This document shows, piece by piece, positions 1 through 64,000 of a stretch of DNA of 64,000 nucleotides (positions are counted from its first letter, which is position 1; each line of letters opens with the position of its first letter). The notes beneath the pieces were generated by a model. The model made no database searches, was not told where the DNA came from, and worked only from the letters and a program-made list of their open reading frames with translations. Made by a program: the position numbers and the translations under genes. The DNA comes from Atrichornis clamosus. Taxonomy: Eukaryota > Chordata > Aves > Passeriformes > Menuridae. The stretch is from contig WBMZ01012071.1 of the NCBI GenBank assembly GCA_013400975.1, forward strand, positions 1-64,000, given 5' to 3'.

Positions 1-30
1 CCCGGCCCGCCCCCGGCCCGCCCTGCCGCC

Positions 31-226
31 ATGGCGCTGCGCTTCTCCGCCAACCTCTCGTGGCTGTTCCCGGAGCTCCCGGCGCTGCCGGCGCGGCTGG
101 AAGCGGCGGCGGCCGCCGGGTTCGGGGCGGTGGAGGCGGCTTGGCCGGCGGGCTGCCCGGCGCAGGAGCTGCGGGCCGCGGCGGAGCGGGCGGGGGTGCG
201 GATCGCCCTCCTCAACACCCCGCCTG
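31..226 (+). CDS. HYI: HYI coding exon 1
   Basis: Codons 1-65 plus one base. Begins MALRFSANLSWLF and ends in NTPPG; donor gtacgg at 227. GC-rich first exon inside a CpG island. Confidence 0.93.
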
Positions 227-2967
227 GTACGGCCGCGTCCCGCTGATCCCGCGGTGCGTGGGGTAGCGAGGACCCTCCGCCGACCCCGCCGCTCTCTCCC
301 AGGGGACCAGGAGGCGGGCGAGCTGGGGCTGGCGGCCGTGCCCGGGCGGCAGGCAGCCTTCCGGCAGGGCCTGGCGGCGGCCGTGCACTACGCCAGGGCG
401 GTGGGCTGCCCCAGGTAGGTGCGAGGAGGGACCCCCGCCCCGGCCGCGCCCCCGGCCCCGCGGCTGCCGGTGGGGCTTCCTGTGCCGCCTTCCTGCTCCA
501 GCGCTGCGCCGGAGCGGAGCTCGCTCTTTGCCCCGCGGTGCCTCCCGCTGCCGGGTCACGGAGCCTCTCCCAGGCAGTATCTCCTGCTCCGCTGCGTCGG
601 GCGGGAGCCAGCTCCGGGCAGACCCCGGTGTGCGGGGGCCGCGGCCTCAGAAGTGCTCGCAGGGAGCGGACTCAGAGCTGCCAGGCACGAGTCTGACCCT
701 GCCCTTCGCAGAGGAGGCTCTTGTCCCCACCTCCACACAACAGTCCCCAGGCTAATCCTCCCTTTTTTCCTCCCGAATTGCACCAGTCGTTTCCCCCAGG
801 ACACAACAGTTGCTTTATTGAGGCCAAGCTGACTCCAGCACAGCAGACACCGTAAAAGATGCAATTAGCCTGGCACAGCTCCCTTCAGAAAAGCAACAGG
901 GCCCTTTCATTCTATTTCCTTTGCACCAGTCTTTCCTGTTGAAACTCAATCCAAAGCCCTGTGGAGGGCATGGGCCAGGCAGGCCAGAGGCTGCCCAGCC
1001 CCATTTGCACGCTGGTACAGGCAGATTGAAGAGGTTTTTGTTTCCACTGTTCACCTTCCCCCAACGGTGGCTGCAGATCACCTGGCCATTGAGCTCTGCA
1101 CAGCAGGGCAGTCCAGCATGGGCCACCATCCCCTCCCTGCTCAGAGCCAGCAAGCAGTGAGACCATGCATGGGACTGGCCCCTGGCAGAGGCAGCATGCC
1201 AGCTGCCCAGCATGCGGGCCTCGGGGCTGCTCTAGGAGTGAGATCCAAAGAAAGCTCCAGCCTTAGCGTGCAAGAGGTGAAGAGAGTTGGCAAAAGCAGG
1301 AAGAATCAAGGTCTGTGCATTGTTAGGCAAAAGGTTCAAAGTCATCCCTCTGTGTATTGAGGTGGGATGGCACATATTTGTGTCCTGGCAGCTCGCTGGC
1401 TGCTGTCGTGGCTCCTGCCTTGGGAGATGGCTCCTCTTAGCCCCTTCTGTGTCTGCTCCCCCAGCCTGGCCCCATTCTCCATGAGCAGAGGAAGGGGTAT
1501 TGGATCTGACCAGCTGCTTGGAGGGGCTGCCTGTGACTTTACCTGTGTCTGTAGGATCCACCTGATGGCGGGGCGGGTTCCCCTGGGCACAGACCGGGCT
1601 GCAGTGGCAGGTGAGATGGAGACCACCTTCATTGAGAATCTCAGATATGCTGCTGACCTCCTGGCACAGGTAAGTGGAGAATGTGTCCTGCTTTGTGGAT
1701 GCAGCTCTTACGATACCCAGGATGGGGAATACCCCACCAGCCTGGCAGGGGGAAGTTATGCTGCCTGCTGCAGAGATGAAAGGATGCTCCGCAGGGTGAC
1801 ATTACTGTGTTACAGGAAGACATGATTGGACTGTTGGAGCCTATTAACAACCGCATCACTGACCCTCGCTACTACCTGAACACCCCACACCAAGGTAAGG
1901 CAGACATCGAGAGTCTCCGTCAGAGGAGGAGAAGGATCCCCCAATGCCTGAAAGGCAGGAGGTTGCCTCACCAGCAGGCAGATGCTGAGGGAGCATATTT
2001 GATGAAGGGGGGGTGGTCTCAGGGCTTCCCTGTGAAGCTTCCACCCTGGGGGTGATGGTCTCTCATTTCTTGCACCCTTAGTTGCTGCCATCCTGGAGAA
2101 AGTGGGACGGCCCAACCTGAAGCTGCAGCTGGTGAGTCAGCACTGAAAATCTCCACCAGAGAATCTTACACATGCCCACAGAGGGGTTCCAGGGGCTGTG
2201 GGCTTGTTATCCCCTCCTGGGGACATGGAGAGAGATAGGGACCATGGCACAGGTGTCCTTAACTGCTCACTGCAGAACAGCTGCACCCTCCATCTTCCTC
2301 CCTCTCCCACAGGACCTCTTTCACTGCCAGATCATGGATGGCAATTTGTCACGCAACCTGGAGACTTACTTCCCACTCCTTGGTAATGCCTCGCACCCGG
2401 ACCAACTCCACTGTGGCCATGGGGGAGGAGTGGCTTTGAGATGGGGCCCTCCTGCTCCAGGCTCTGCTGTGCGTGTCGGGGGGGTATGGGCTGCTCTTGG
2501 GTCACCTTGTCTCGTGGCCAAAGAACGCTGCAGGCAGGGCTGCCTTGGGCACGGCCTCTCCCATTCCCTCCCTAGGTCATATCCAGATTGCACAGGTGCC
2601 AGGGCGGCACGAGCCCGACAGCCCTGGGGAGTTGAACTTCCCTTACATCTTTGAGCTCCTGGAGTCCCTCGGCTACACTGGCTACGTGGGCTGCGAGTAT
2701 GCTCCGAAGGGTGAGTGGGCCTGCAGGTCTGACCCCCATGGGCAGGTCCAAGCACAGACCAGCTGTATGGGTACTGTGCCAAAGACAGGCAGGTCCTGGT
2801 GGGGATGAGAGCTGTGTCCTGAACAGAAGCTGCTCCAGCTTCTTCAGCTGCAGCAGGAGACCTTGTCTGTCACTGCAGGAGACACCCTGGAAGGTCTGGG
2901 TTGGCTGCGATCCTACTGGGACAGCCGAGGGCTGCAGCACGGTGGGACCAGCACGGCAGCCCAGTAA
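31..2967 (+). CDS. HYI: HYI, putative hydroxypyruvate isomerase (8 coding exons, complete)
   Basis: Joining 31-226, 303-414, 1555-1669, 1816-1894, 2082-2131, 2313-2382, 2576-2710 and 2879-2967 gives an open frame of 281 codons plus TAA. Every intron is GT-AG and all phases agree. The length fits vertebrate HYI (about 277 residues). The family is a TIM barrel of the xylose-isomerase/AP-endonuclease-2 fold; bacterial Hyi interconverts hydroxypyruvate and tartronate semialdehyde, and the vertebrate enzyme is assigned by homology only. Visible landmarks are the N-terminal FSANLSWLFPELP, HLMAGRVP, the EPIN motif with Glu149, the HCQIMDGNL strand and GCEYAPKG with Glu248. These two glutamates match the family's catalytic pair. 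The start ATG sits in a strong gccgccATGg context. No signal peptide is evident. The gene is convergent with SZT2. Confidence 0.95.
303..414 (+). CDS. HYI: HYI coding exon 2
   Basis: Codons 66-102. Contains VPGRQAAFRQGL and ends AVGCPR (Arg split AG/G). Acceptor ctcccag, donor gtaggt. The intron before it is only 76 bp. Confidence 0.93.
415..1554. other. HYI intron 2
   Basis: A 1.1-kb intron between gtaggt and tctgtag. The first part is CpG-rich and the rest is ordinary unique sequence. I see no exon or clear repeat in it. Confidence 0.7.
1555..1669 (+). CDS. HYI: HYI coding exon 3
   Basis: Codons 103-141, IHLMAGRVPLGTDRA through YAADLLAQ. Acceptor tctgtag, donor gtaagt. Confidence 0.95.
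1816..1894 (+). CDS. HYI: HYI coding exon 4 (first catalytic Glu)
   Basis: Codons 142-167. Contains LLEPINNRITDP, in which Glu149 is the first family catalytic acidic residue. Acceptor ttacag, donor gtaagg. Confidence 0.95.
2082..2131 (+). CDS. HYI: HYI coding exon 5
   Basis: Codons 168-184, VAAILEKVGRPNLKLQL. A short 50-base exon between acceptor cccttag and donor gtgagt. Confidence 0.93.
2313..2382 (+). CDS. HYI: HYI coding exon 6
   Basis: Codons 185-207, DLFHCQIMDGNLSRNL through FPLL. Carries the conserved His/Gln/Asp strand of the barrel. Acceptor cccacag, donor gtaatg. Confidence 0.95.
2576..2710 (+). CDS. HYI: HYI coding exon 7 (second catalytic Glu)
   Basis: Codons 208-252, HIQIAQVPGRHEP through GCEYAPK. 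Glu248 is the second family catalytic residue. Acceptor ccctag, donor gtgagt. Confidence 0.95.
2879..2967 (+). CDS. HYI: HYI coding exon 8 and stop
   Basis: Codons 253-281 plus TAA at 2965-2967: GDTLEGLGWLRSYWD followed by a short lineage-specific tail ending TSTAAQ. Acceptor ctgcag. Confidence 0.94.
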
Positions 2968-2984
2968 AACTAGAAAACCATGAG

Positions 2985-2990
2985 AATAAA
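2985..2990 (+). promoter_or_regulatory. HYI: HYI poly(A) signal AATAAA
   Basis: Canonical AATAAA 18 bases after the stop codon. GT-rich sequence follows near 3020-3055. It implies an unusually short 3'UTR of a few dozen bases. Confidence 0.8.
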
Positions 2991-3640
2991 AGACAAAGCA
3001 ATGGCTTAAGAGAGGAGCACGTGTCTTGTCTAAGACTACAGGGTGGTGGTGGCTGGGATGATTCCTAGAGTGAGGGTAGGAGCATCTATGTTATATTTTC
3101 CTTCCCAAGGCCCTGCTGGGCCGGCCCAAGCTGTGGGACTCTCATCTACACAAGTACCATCTGCAGCATGTTGTATTTAGGGGTGGCTCAGGCACCACTG
3201 TAGGTGTCTTCAGGTACACAGAGAATTTTCACTTCCAGGCTGCAGGGGTGTTCAGGGAGAGGCTTCCAGTCTGCCCCTCTCATGGGAGCACTCACTCCTT
3301 GGGAAGGGCTTGAATTTTCCCAGTCCAGCTCCAACTGGTCCCTGAAGTTGTGGGAAGAACGCTCTGGGCTTCCAGGTACCGCAGTTCTCAAGGCTGTTGC
3401 CAGTGCCCAGCAGTGACTCTGCAGCAGGGCTGCAAGTGAAGCAAGCAGCCCCCTCCCAGGCTGTCTGAACCAAGGTAACAGGTAAAGGCTGCCTGCCCAC
3501 AGACACTCGAGGCTGACTGCCCTGCTGCTCCTGCTCCAGAGCAAGTGTAAGACTCCAGAGCAAACTCAGCCAGCCTTGGAGCCAGGGTTGTTGCTCTGCA
3601 TCCTCTACAGGAGGCTTTCTACATCCTAGCCTACAGCAAC
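2991..3640. other. HYI-SZT2 convergent intergenic gap
   Basis: About 650 bases separate the two facing poly(A) signals. It contains no supported gene and no recognisable repeat. The cleavage sites lie inside its edges. Confidence 0.65.
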
Positions 3641-4225
3641 TGAGCACGGATCTGGTTCAGTTTATTTCACAGATATACCAATGGCTCAAATGTACACATC
3701 CATAAAACCCTCCTCTGATCCAGTTCACCCTTTCTGTCCCATTCATGCTCTCCCAAGGAAAGCAAAGGGTCAGAAGCAGTCAGCCTCACTGCCTGGAGCC
3801 CTGCAGTCAGGGGTCTTTCCTCCTAAAGCCAGAGTGCTGTGCAGTGCTGTGCGGTGCTGCCCTGGGCAGAAGATGGTGCTGTGTGTGCTCCTCCGTGCCT
3901 TCCCTGCAGGCAGAACCCATGGAAGCCAAAGCCATGTCCCTGAGAGTCGCTCTGCTTCAGCCAAGCCACAGCAGCCAAGCTCCCGCCTTTGCTGTTCTGT
4001 TCAAGGTTGTCCAGTACCAAACCCCTGAAAACAGCACACAAGGGCCACACCAGCCAGCCAGTGATGAGGTGCACATCCCCAGGCTCCTCAGGTCAGTAGC
4101 CAGGTGTAGCACTGGCAGTGCCCACGCACAGGTCCCCCCCGGAGGCCTGTTCTTCCCCACTGTCACCAGTGGCACAGCCGTGCCGAGGTCCGGCACACGT
4201 GTTGCTCCAGGACAGGGTTCCAGTG
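3640..4225 (-). other. SZT2: SZT2 3'UTR
   Basis: Runs from the TAG stop (4226-4228) to just past the AATAAA whose complement is at 3661-3666. The cleavage position near 3640 is estimated. Frames on the + strand here are chance. Confidence 0.7.
3661..3666 (-). promoter_or_regulatory. SZT2: SZT2 poly(A) signal AATAAA
   Basis: The + strand reads tttatt, so the minus strand has AATAAA about 560 bases after the SZT2 stop. It is the first canonical signal I see there. Confidence 0.7.
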
Positions 4226-58724
<54,499 letters not shown>

Positions 58725-58809
58725 GTCCGCGCGGCCCCGCCCCGGAAGTGCCTTTCTCGCGGGACAACGGGGCGGGGCCATCGCCGCCATCGCCGCCGCC
58801 ATCGCCGCC
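58725..58809. promoter_or_regulatory. Divergent SZT2/MED8 promoter
   Basis: Only 85 bases separate the SZT2 ATG (58724, minus) from the MED8 ATG (58810, plus). The stretch contains an ETS site CCGGAAGT (58742-58749), a near-match to the TCTCGCGAGA element (58755-58764), a GC box ggggcggggc (58769-58778), and repeated gccgccat (YY1-like) sequence just before MED8. There is no TATA box. Each gene's 5'UTR must overlap or begin inside this interval. Confidence 0.85.
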
Positions 58810-58815
58810 ATGCAG
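58810..58815 (+). CDS. MED8: MED8 coding exon 1
   Basis: Only ATG CAG (Met-Gln) before donor gtgagg. Joined to exon 2 it gives the family N-terminus MQREEKQ. Confidence 0.9.
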
Positions 58816-61800
58816 GTGAGGGCCGGAGCAGCTGGGCCCAGCGGCTCCGCAGGGGCCAAACCCACCCGGGACTGAGGCAGCCTGGGTGGGAGGTTGAGGT
58901 CGTTTTCGAGCAGCCTGCGCGATGCCTTGCTGTGCTACAGCGCGTTGCTGCTGCTCTACTGTGGGGTGAGGGCGTGTGCCGGTGTCTGAGTGCCCCGGTC
59001 CCGCTTGCATGGAACTTCGTTAATGGGAGAAGAACCTAATTGCTTTTTAAAGTGCTGTAAATTTGTAGCATCCGTATTTTCCTAAGAAGAGTTGCAGAGG
59101 TTAATGACAGGCTAACAGGCTGTAAAGATCCACCTCCTTTGGTTTGTTTGAGACCGCTGCCTCCTGGCCTTATGCGGATCTCCTGGTTGTACTGCTGGAA
59201 AAGAAAGTGAAACGGGATTGTCCCTCAATTCCTCATTTATAGGGTTTGTTACATTGTCTCTCCTTGTTTTAGGCACTTGCTCATACCAGTCCTTTTACAG
59301 TTTTTAATTGATTCATTTATGGAACTGAATATTCTTGATCGTCCTCGTTGCCTTAGTGCATATTCCTCCTCTGTCCCTTTTCAGTTGGAGGGACAAGAGT
59401 GGCTCATAATATTCGAGATGCAAAAGAGGCATGCCTTTATGTGGTGACGTAATGGTGCTTAGTTTCTGTTGCTTTCCTAATAAATTCTATGGTCGCTTTT
59501 ACTTCGTTGAAAGCCTTTTGAGCCTTGGGCAGATGTTTCTATGTGTTACCCTCAGATAATCCCGAATTCTTTTTGTTGGGTGACAACGTTATCGGTTTAG
59601 GTAATCCCGAGATTTTGTTGCTGAGTCACAACGTTATCAGCTCAGATAATGTCATTATGTACAGAAAGTCGAGGGGGAGGGGGCGGTCTCTTTGTTTTGC
59701 CAGTCAGGATTTTTTTTCCCTTTGTTTTACTGCCTTCATTGCCTTACTTTTACCTACTCTGAATTTCAGCTTTACCTCTCAGTTGCTCTGTATCAGGAGG
59801 TCCTTCAGAACCCCTATGTAAGCCCTGTCTTTACTACTTCAGGGCAGTTTAGCATTGCTAACAAACTCCTTAAAGCGTCCCTTTGGAGAGGCACAGCATT
59901 CCTTGGAATCACTGGTCAGTCATATTGTATGCATGCTTTGCACTTCTTGCATCTGCTTCCAGCTCCTAATGGCTTTGGGAAGAGCCTAGGGAAGCAGGAG
60001 GCTTGGAGTGCGCTGCTGCAAGAGCAGTCCTTGTGCAATGGGATTTCATTCATCCTCTTGAGGGCTTCTTGGAGAAGCACAGGCAGCGGGCCAGGGGAAT
60101 TGTCGTGGGTGCATATGCCTGGCACCCCTGCAATAAAACACTGGCTACCAGCCCAGCTTGTGATACTGGCAGTAGTTAATCTCCTTGCACAAACACAGTG
60201 CACACAAACAGTTGTAGGCTCATTTCTTAATTGGACAGGAACTGACTAGCCCCATCACAAGATGAAGGAGAGTGCTTTTATCTCTAGGTGGAACAGCCAC
60301 CAGCAATCTGTTCCATGAATCCACTCCATGGACTGGGGATCAAATTTTAATAAGGTTGATTCAGCTGTTTATTCTAAGGTGGTTAAAGTGAAATGAAGAC
60401 CTGTCAGTGATTACCAACTTGTCAGAGTATAAATAAAATAGAATGTTGTGTTCTCATGAACATAGAGGATGCCTGATAATCTCTCCTGCGAATCTTACAC
60501 TGGTCCGGTGTATTTAAACAGAGCAATAACAAAACCAATAGCAAGCATGCCAACAGCCTGAGTCACTCTATCTGCTTTCCCAATCGGCATTCCCTTTCTA
60601 TTGTTTGATTGCTTAGTCCCACCCTCTTCATGGATTATTATTGTACAGTTCTCAACTTACAGGAGCAGTTCCTTAGGGCTGGGACTTTAATTATATTTTG
60701 CGCAATAGTGTAGTATGAGTAAGTTAGAGTAGATAAGATTTTAGAGGGTTTTTGCAAGAGTCAAGGACATGCCTTTGTGTCTTTGGCAACAGATCCCCAG
60801 TCCTAACACTTTGTCTGTCACTGTCCTTCCTCACCCGGAAGGGGCTGTCAGTGGAAAATATTTTTTAAACAATGTAGTTGGAGCAAAAGGCAGAAGGTGA
60901 TGTGTGTGTGGGGGGATGACACCGGTCTGTATCACGGCAGGGCCTCCCACAGCCGGCAAGGCACAAGGCCAGTAGGAGCTGCCAGTGTCACGTGGGCAGA
61001 AAGAAAGTGAAAAATAAGGTGAAGGGTGCAAACTGGAATCTTTAGTCCATGGGCCTGGTACTCATTTTGCAAAGGCTGTACTGGATGAAGACATCACTGC
61101 GCCCACCACTGCTGTCTGAAAAGGTTGAGGGAATATGAATCTACTTTGAGCTGGGTTAGCTTAAGGGACTCACAAAGGTGAGCTAACGTTAATGACTTTG
61201 CCTGATGTGGTAAAAAGATGTAAGTGATGATGTCTTCATTACACTCATCTAGATCTTAAACAGGAGAGCTGGCCAAGCATTTGTCTCTGGCACAAGTCTC
61301 TTGCCTAAGTAGCCTGACCCAAGGGAAAGGGGTCAGTGTGAAATCATAGGATTTTTTATGTCCAGTGTGTCTGCGTCCTCGGAAAAGGAGGCTGTGTGTA
61401 GGATACATTGGACTATGGATGCATGGGTGTGGATTCACAGCACCTCCGTCCTCATCCCTTGTCTTTCTTGCCTTTTTTTAGAGAGAGGAGAAGCAGCTGG
61501 AACTGACCCTGGAGGCACTCATCAGTCAGGTGGCTGACCTGAAGAACTCCTTGGTCAGTTTTATCTACAAGCTGGAGAATGAGTATGACCGGCTCACATG
61601 GTAAGGTGTCTCACTGCTGATCACTGCCAAAGCTCTTCAGACTTGGCTCAAAGGATTAATTAAAAAACATTAGCTTGTTGTCAATAGGTTTAAATATGCT
61701 TTTCACATTTGTGCTGGAGGAACCACTACACGTCTTTCACCAGAAAACCAGTTGAAATCCATTGTCTTCATGCTATAAAGTCATGCTAACAGACATTTTA

Positions 61801-63808
61801 TGGGAACTAGACTTGCACCTGCAGTGACTGTAAGTTCTCACATGAAACACCTTAGAGACCCACACTATAAAATGAGCAATGGTTCTTTCTTTCTGCATTC
61901 CTTGACTCCTTCTGGCTCTGATATAAACTGAGCTTTTGTGTTTTACTAGTTCTGCTTTATCACACAGTTTGGGAGACTTGCAAGATGGCATTCTTTTTCT
62001 GATGGAGCATAAAGATATTAAGCTGCAGCTTAATAAACTATATGGTATCTTAGACAGTGTCTGCCATGCAGCAAAGCTTCACAGACAAGTTAACATTTAT
62101 AACATTATAACATTTCTAAAATTATAAAATTAACATTAATTTTGCAGAAGACAAGAGATATGATGAATCCCCCAAAGAGAACAAGCTGAAGGAGACTCTT
62201 TGAAAAGATTATCAGTTACTTTGCTTCATTATTGCTTAGTCTGGATAGCAAGCTATAAATAATGTCTCTCCTGGCTGTTTAGGGGTGAAATTATTTCTCA
62301 GACCTTGCTCTAGAATTTCACTGGGAGAGTTAGTGACAGGGAAAGAATTACTTCTGTGTGTGTGTTACTGAAATTGCAAATAACTGCCACTTTCAGTGGT
62401 ACTGCTTGTAATGTCCCGGAGCTATCTGCCACATTTGAGCCATTTCCAATAAGGACTGAAGTTTGTCCACACCTCCATATTCAGCTCTAGCTTTTACTGC
62501 TTACTATCTGGAGTAGACTGTTTTGAGGAGGAATGCTGTTATTTCCTCACTCCTCAGACATTTGAGTCAAGAAGAGAGAAAAGCCACCTGTGGCATCCCT
62601 TTCCATGTTCTATCTTCTTTATTTGCTTTTGCAGGCCTTCAGTTCTGGACAGCTTTGCATTGCTCTCAGGACAGCTGAACACCTTGAATAAAGTGCTAAA
62701 GCATGAGAAGACCCCGCTATTGCGAAACCAGGTTATCATCCCCCTCGTGCTGTCTCCAGACCGCGATGAGGAGATCATGGTAAGACATGTCCCTTGAGTA
62801 TCAGAAAGTGCTTGAGTGCTGGAGTATCCAGCCTGCTGTTCTTTGTGCTGGGCATTCCTCCGCTCTGGATGTAGAGGAAGAAAAGGCAACAAGTACTTCT
62901 GTCTGAGAGCTGCTTTGCTGAGGGATTTTCACTTACAAACACTTGCATTGGATACACATTATGGAAGGTGTTTCTGTTCATAAATATGTTGCTGTGACTA
63001 AACAGGCACCTCGCAAATTTCTAGACAAGTTGTTGAAACTTCCTGATACTCCCCAGATCAAGGTTTCCCCACTAGCCTTGTTCAGCACCACGGCCTGCGC
63101 CCTGGTCTGGAGCTGCCTGAGTGCTGGGCTGGAGGAGGAGGCTCTGAGCGAGGCTTGTCCAACTATTGCAGCGGCAGACGGAGGGACGTGTGCCAGTGTT
63201 CAGCCATGAAGTAGTGCCTGACCATCTTCGAACCAAGCCCGACCCTGAGGTGGAGGAGCAGGAGAAGCAGCTAATCACAGATGCGGCTCGAATTAGCCCT
63301 GATGCAGCACAGGTAGGTAAAGAAGAGTTTGGTACTTCTGCCTCTTATTCCTAGGGCACAAGATGCCATTTAACCCTGCTTCCTTCACCCTTCCATTTGA
63401 CAATTTTCTTTTTTTGCTGTGTCCTTTCCTGTCTGAGACTTCACCAGCTGACCCTAGCTGAGGTTTAGTTTCCTCCACGGTTTCACAAGGGTATCCAGCT
63501 CTCTGGCTGTTCACAAGAGGTGCCATCCAGCCAGTCAGAGGCAAAGACTATCCCATCCCCACAGTACCCTCCTGCATGCACCAACACTGGACTCTCTAGG
63601 CTCACTTACCAAAATGCTTCTGTTTAGTTACACAGATCCTGGGAAGAGTAAGCTTGTTCGTTTAACTTGCTAACTTGTACTAAGTTGGAGGTATCCTGGC
63701 AGTTTCTGATGGTTTTCATTTTGCAGAAACAGATCCAAAGTCTGAACAAAATGTGCTCAAATCTGCTGGAGAAAATCAGTAAGGAGGAGCGTGAATCTGA
63801 AAGTGGAG
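58810..63808 (+). CDS. MED8: MED8, Mediator subunit 8 (5' part, exons 1-5)
   Basis: Joining 58810-58815, 61482-61600, 62635-62779, 63172-63312 and 63727-63808 gives 164 codons plus one base, in phase. Human MED8 has 268 residues, so about 100 C-terminal residues lie beyond the window. MED8 is a Mediator head-module subunit that carries signals from activators to RNA polymerase II in the nucleus, and its N-terminal helices pack with MED18/MED20 and contact TBP in yeast. Visible: N-terminal [15 protein letters not shown] helix, [70 protein letters not shown] and [20 protein letters not shown] coiled helix. It shares its promoter with SZT2. The start is fixed by the conserved two-codon first exon. 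Confidence 0.95.
58816..61481. other. MED8 intron 1
   Basis: A 2.7-kb intron: CpG-rich start, a 45-bp tandem repeat at 59551-59650, then unassigned sequence. A 185-codon open frame on + (59692-60249) has no recognisable homology. Confidence 0.7.
59551..59650. repeat. 45-bp imperfect tandem repeat
   Basis: The motif ataatcccga...caacgttatc recurs with a 45-base period: taat at 59557, 59602 and 59647, and caacgttatc once in each full copy. ctcagataat at 59551 and 59641 is exactly two periods apart. Confidence 0.85.
61482..61600 (+). CDS. MED8: MED8 coding exon 2
   Basis: Codons 3-41, [16 protein letters not shown] and LENEYDRLT. Acceptor ttttag, donor gtaagg; Trp split TG/G. Confidence 0.94.
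61601..62634. other. MED8 intron 2
   Basis: A 1.0-kb AT-rich intron without a visible exon or named repeat. Confidence 0.65.
62635..62779 (+). CDS. MED8: MED8 coding exon 3
   Basis: Codons 42-90, [19 protein letters not shown] and [19 protein letters not shown]. Acceptor ttgcag, donor gtaaga. Confidence 0.95.
63172..63312 (+). CDS. MED8: MED8 coding exon 4
   Basis: Codons 91-137, [20 protein letters not shown] and [14 protein letters not shown]. Acceptor ttgcag, donor gtaggt. Confidence 0.95.
63727..63808 (+). CDS. MED8: MED8 coding exon 5
   Basis: Codons 138-164, [20 protein letters not shown]. Acceptor ttgcag, donor gtatgt. The next exon lies outside the window. Confidence 0.94.
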
Positions 63809-64000
63809 GTATGTCACTGAGGTGGAACTGAGGTACAGGATTCAAGCAACAGGTTTGAGAGAGTAGAGGCAAAATAGCTGTATTGGAGGTCTTGAAGTAT
63901 GGGAAACACAGCTGAACACTAGACGAAAGCATTCCAGAAGATGTGAGATTGGATGTCCTGGAGCCCCCTAATTTGAGAAGGGTTCCTGTGGGTGCAGTGT

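Larger units (their letters stand above)
1..650. promoter_or_regulatory. CpG island at the HYI 5' end
   Basis: Dense CG dinucleotides run from the first base through HYI exons 1 and 2 and into intron 2, then fall off near 650. Only 30 bases upstream of the start codon lie in the window, so the core promoter is mostly outside. Confidence 0.6.

Noticed and set aside
59692..60249. 185-codon open frame on the + strand in MED8 intron 1
   Set aside because: No start context, domain or family resemblance, and it lies inside an intron of MED8. Length alone is not enough.

Overview
This window is vertebrate nuclear DNA, most likely from a bird. It carries intron-rich genes with GT-AG splice sites, CpG-rich promoters, short introns and fragments of CR1 LINEs whose 3' ends look avian (sequence related to 'ttggaagggacc'). 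It is not bacterial. Almost every long open frame that is not one of the exons listed here is a shadow or intronic noise.

Three protein-coding genes fill the window in the order HYI (+), SZT2 (-), MED8 (+). This is the gene order I know from human chromosome 1p34, read in the opposite direction. HYI (31-2967, 8 coding exons, 281 codons) encodes a putative hydroxypyruvate isomerase and is complete. SZT2 (58724 down to 4226) takes up about 85% of the window. I could follow it through 72 coding exons whose splice phases join without a break into one frame of 3,631 codons. It encodes the giant scaffold of KICSTOR, which holds GATOR1 on lysosomes so that mTORC1 is switched off when nutrients are scarce. 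MED8 (from 58810) encodes a Mediator head-module subunit. Its first five coding exons are present and the 3' part lies beyond the window end.

Layout: 1-3000 HYI; 3000-3640 short intergenic gap; 3640-58724 SZT2 on the minus strand, tail-to-tail with HYI; 58725-58809 an 85-bp CpG-rich divergent promoter shared head-to-head by SZT2 and MED8; 58810-64000 MED8. The largest SZT2 introns (4.4-6.5 kb, 39.9-42.5 kb, 46.1-51.2 kb, 53.5-57.5 kb) hold decayed LINE sequence and small tandem repeats.

The three genes do not form a pathway. SZT2 acts in nutrient signalling, MED8 in RNA polymerase II transcription and HYI in small-molecule metabolism. I found no previously undescribed biological system. The most unusual signals are a GC-AG intron in SZT2, two NAGNAG tandem acceptors, a perfect triplicate 57-bp hairpin repeat that stays in frame with an SZT2 exon, and the compact divergent promoter.
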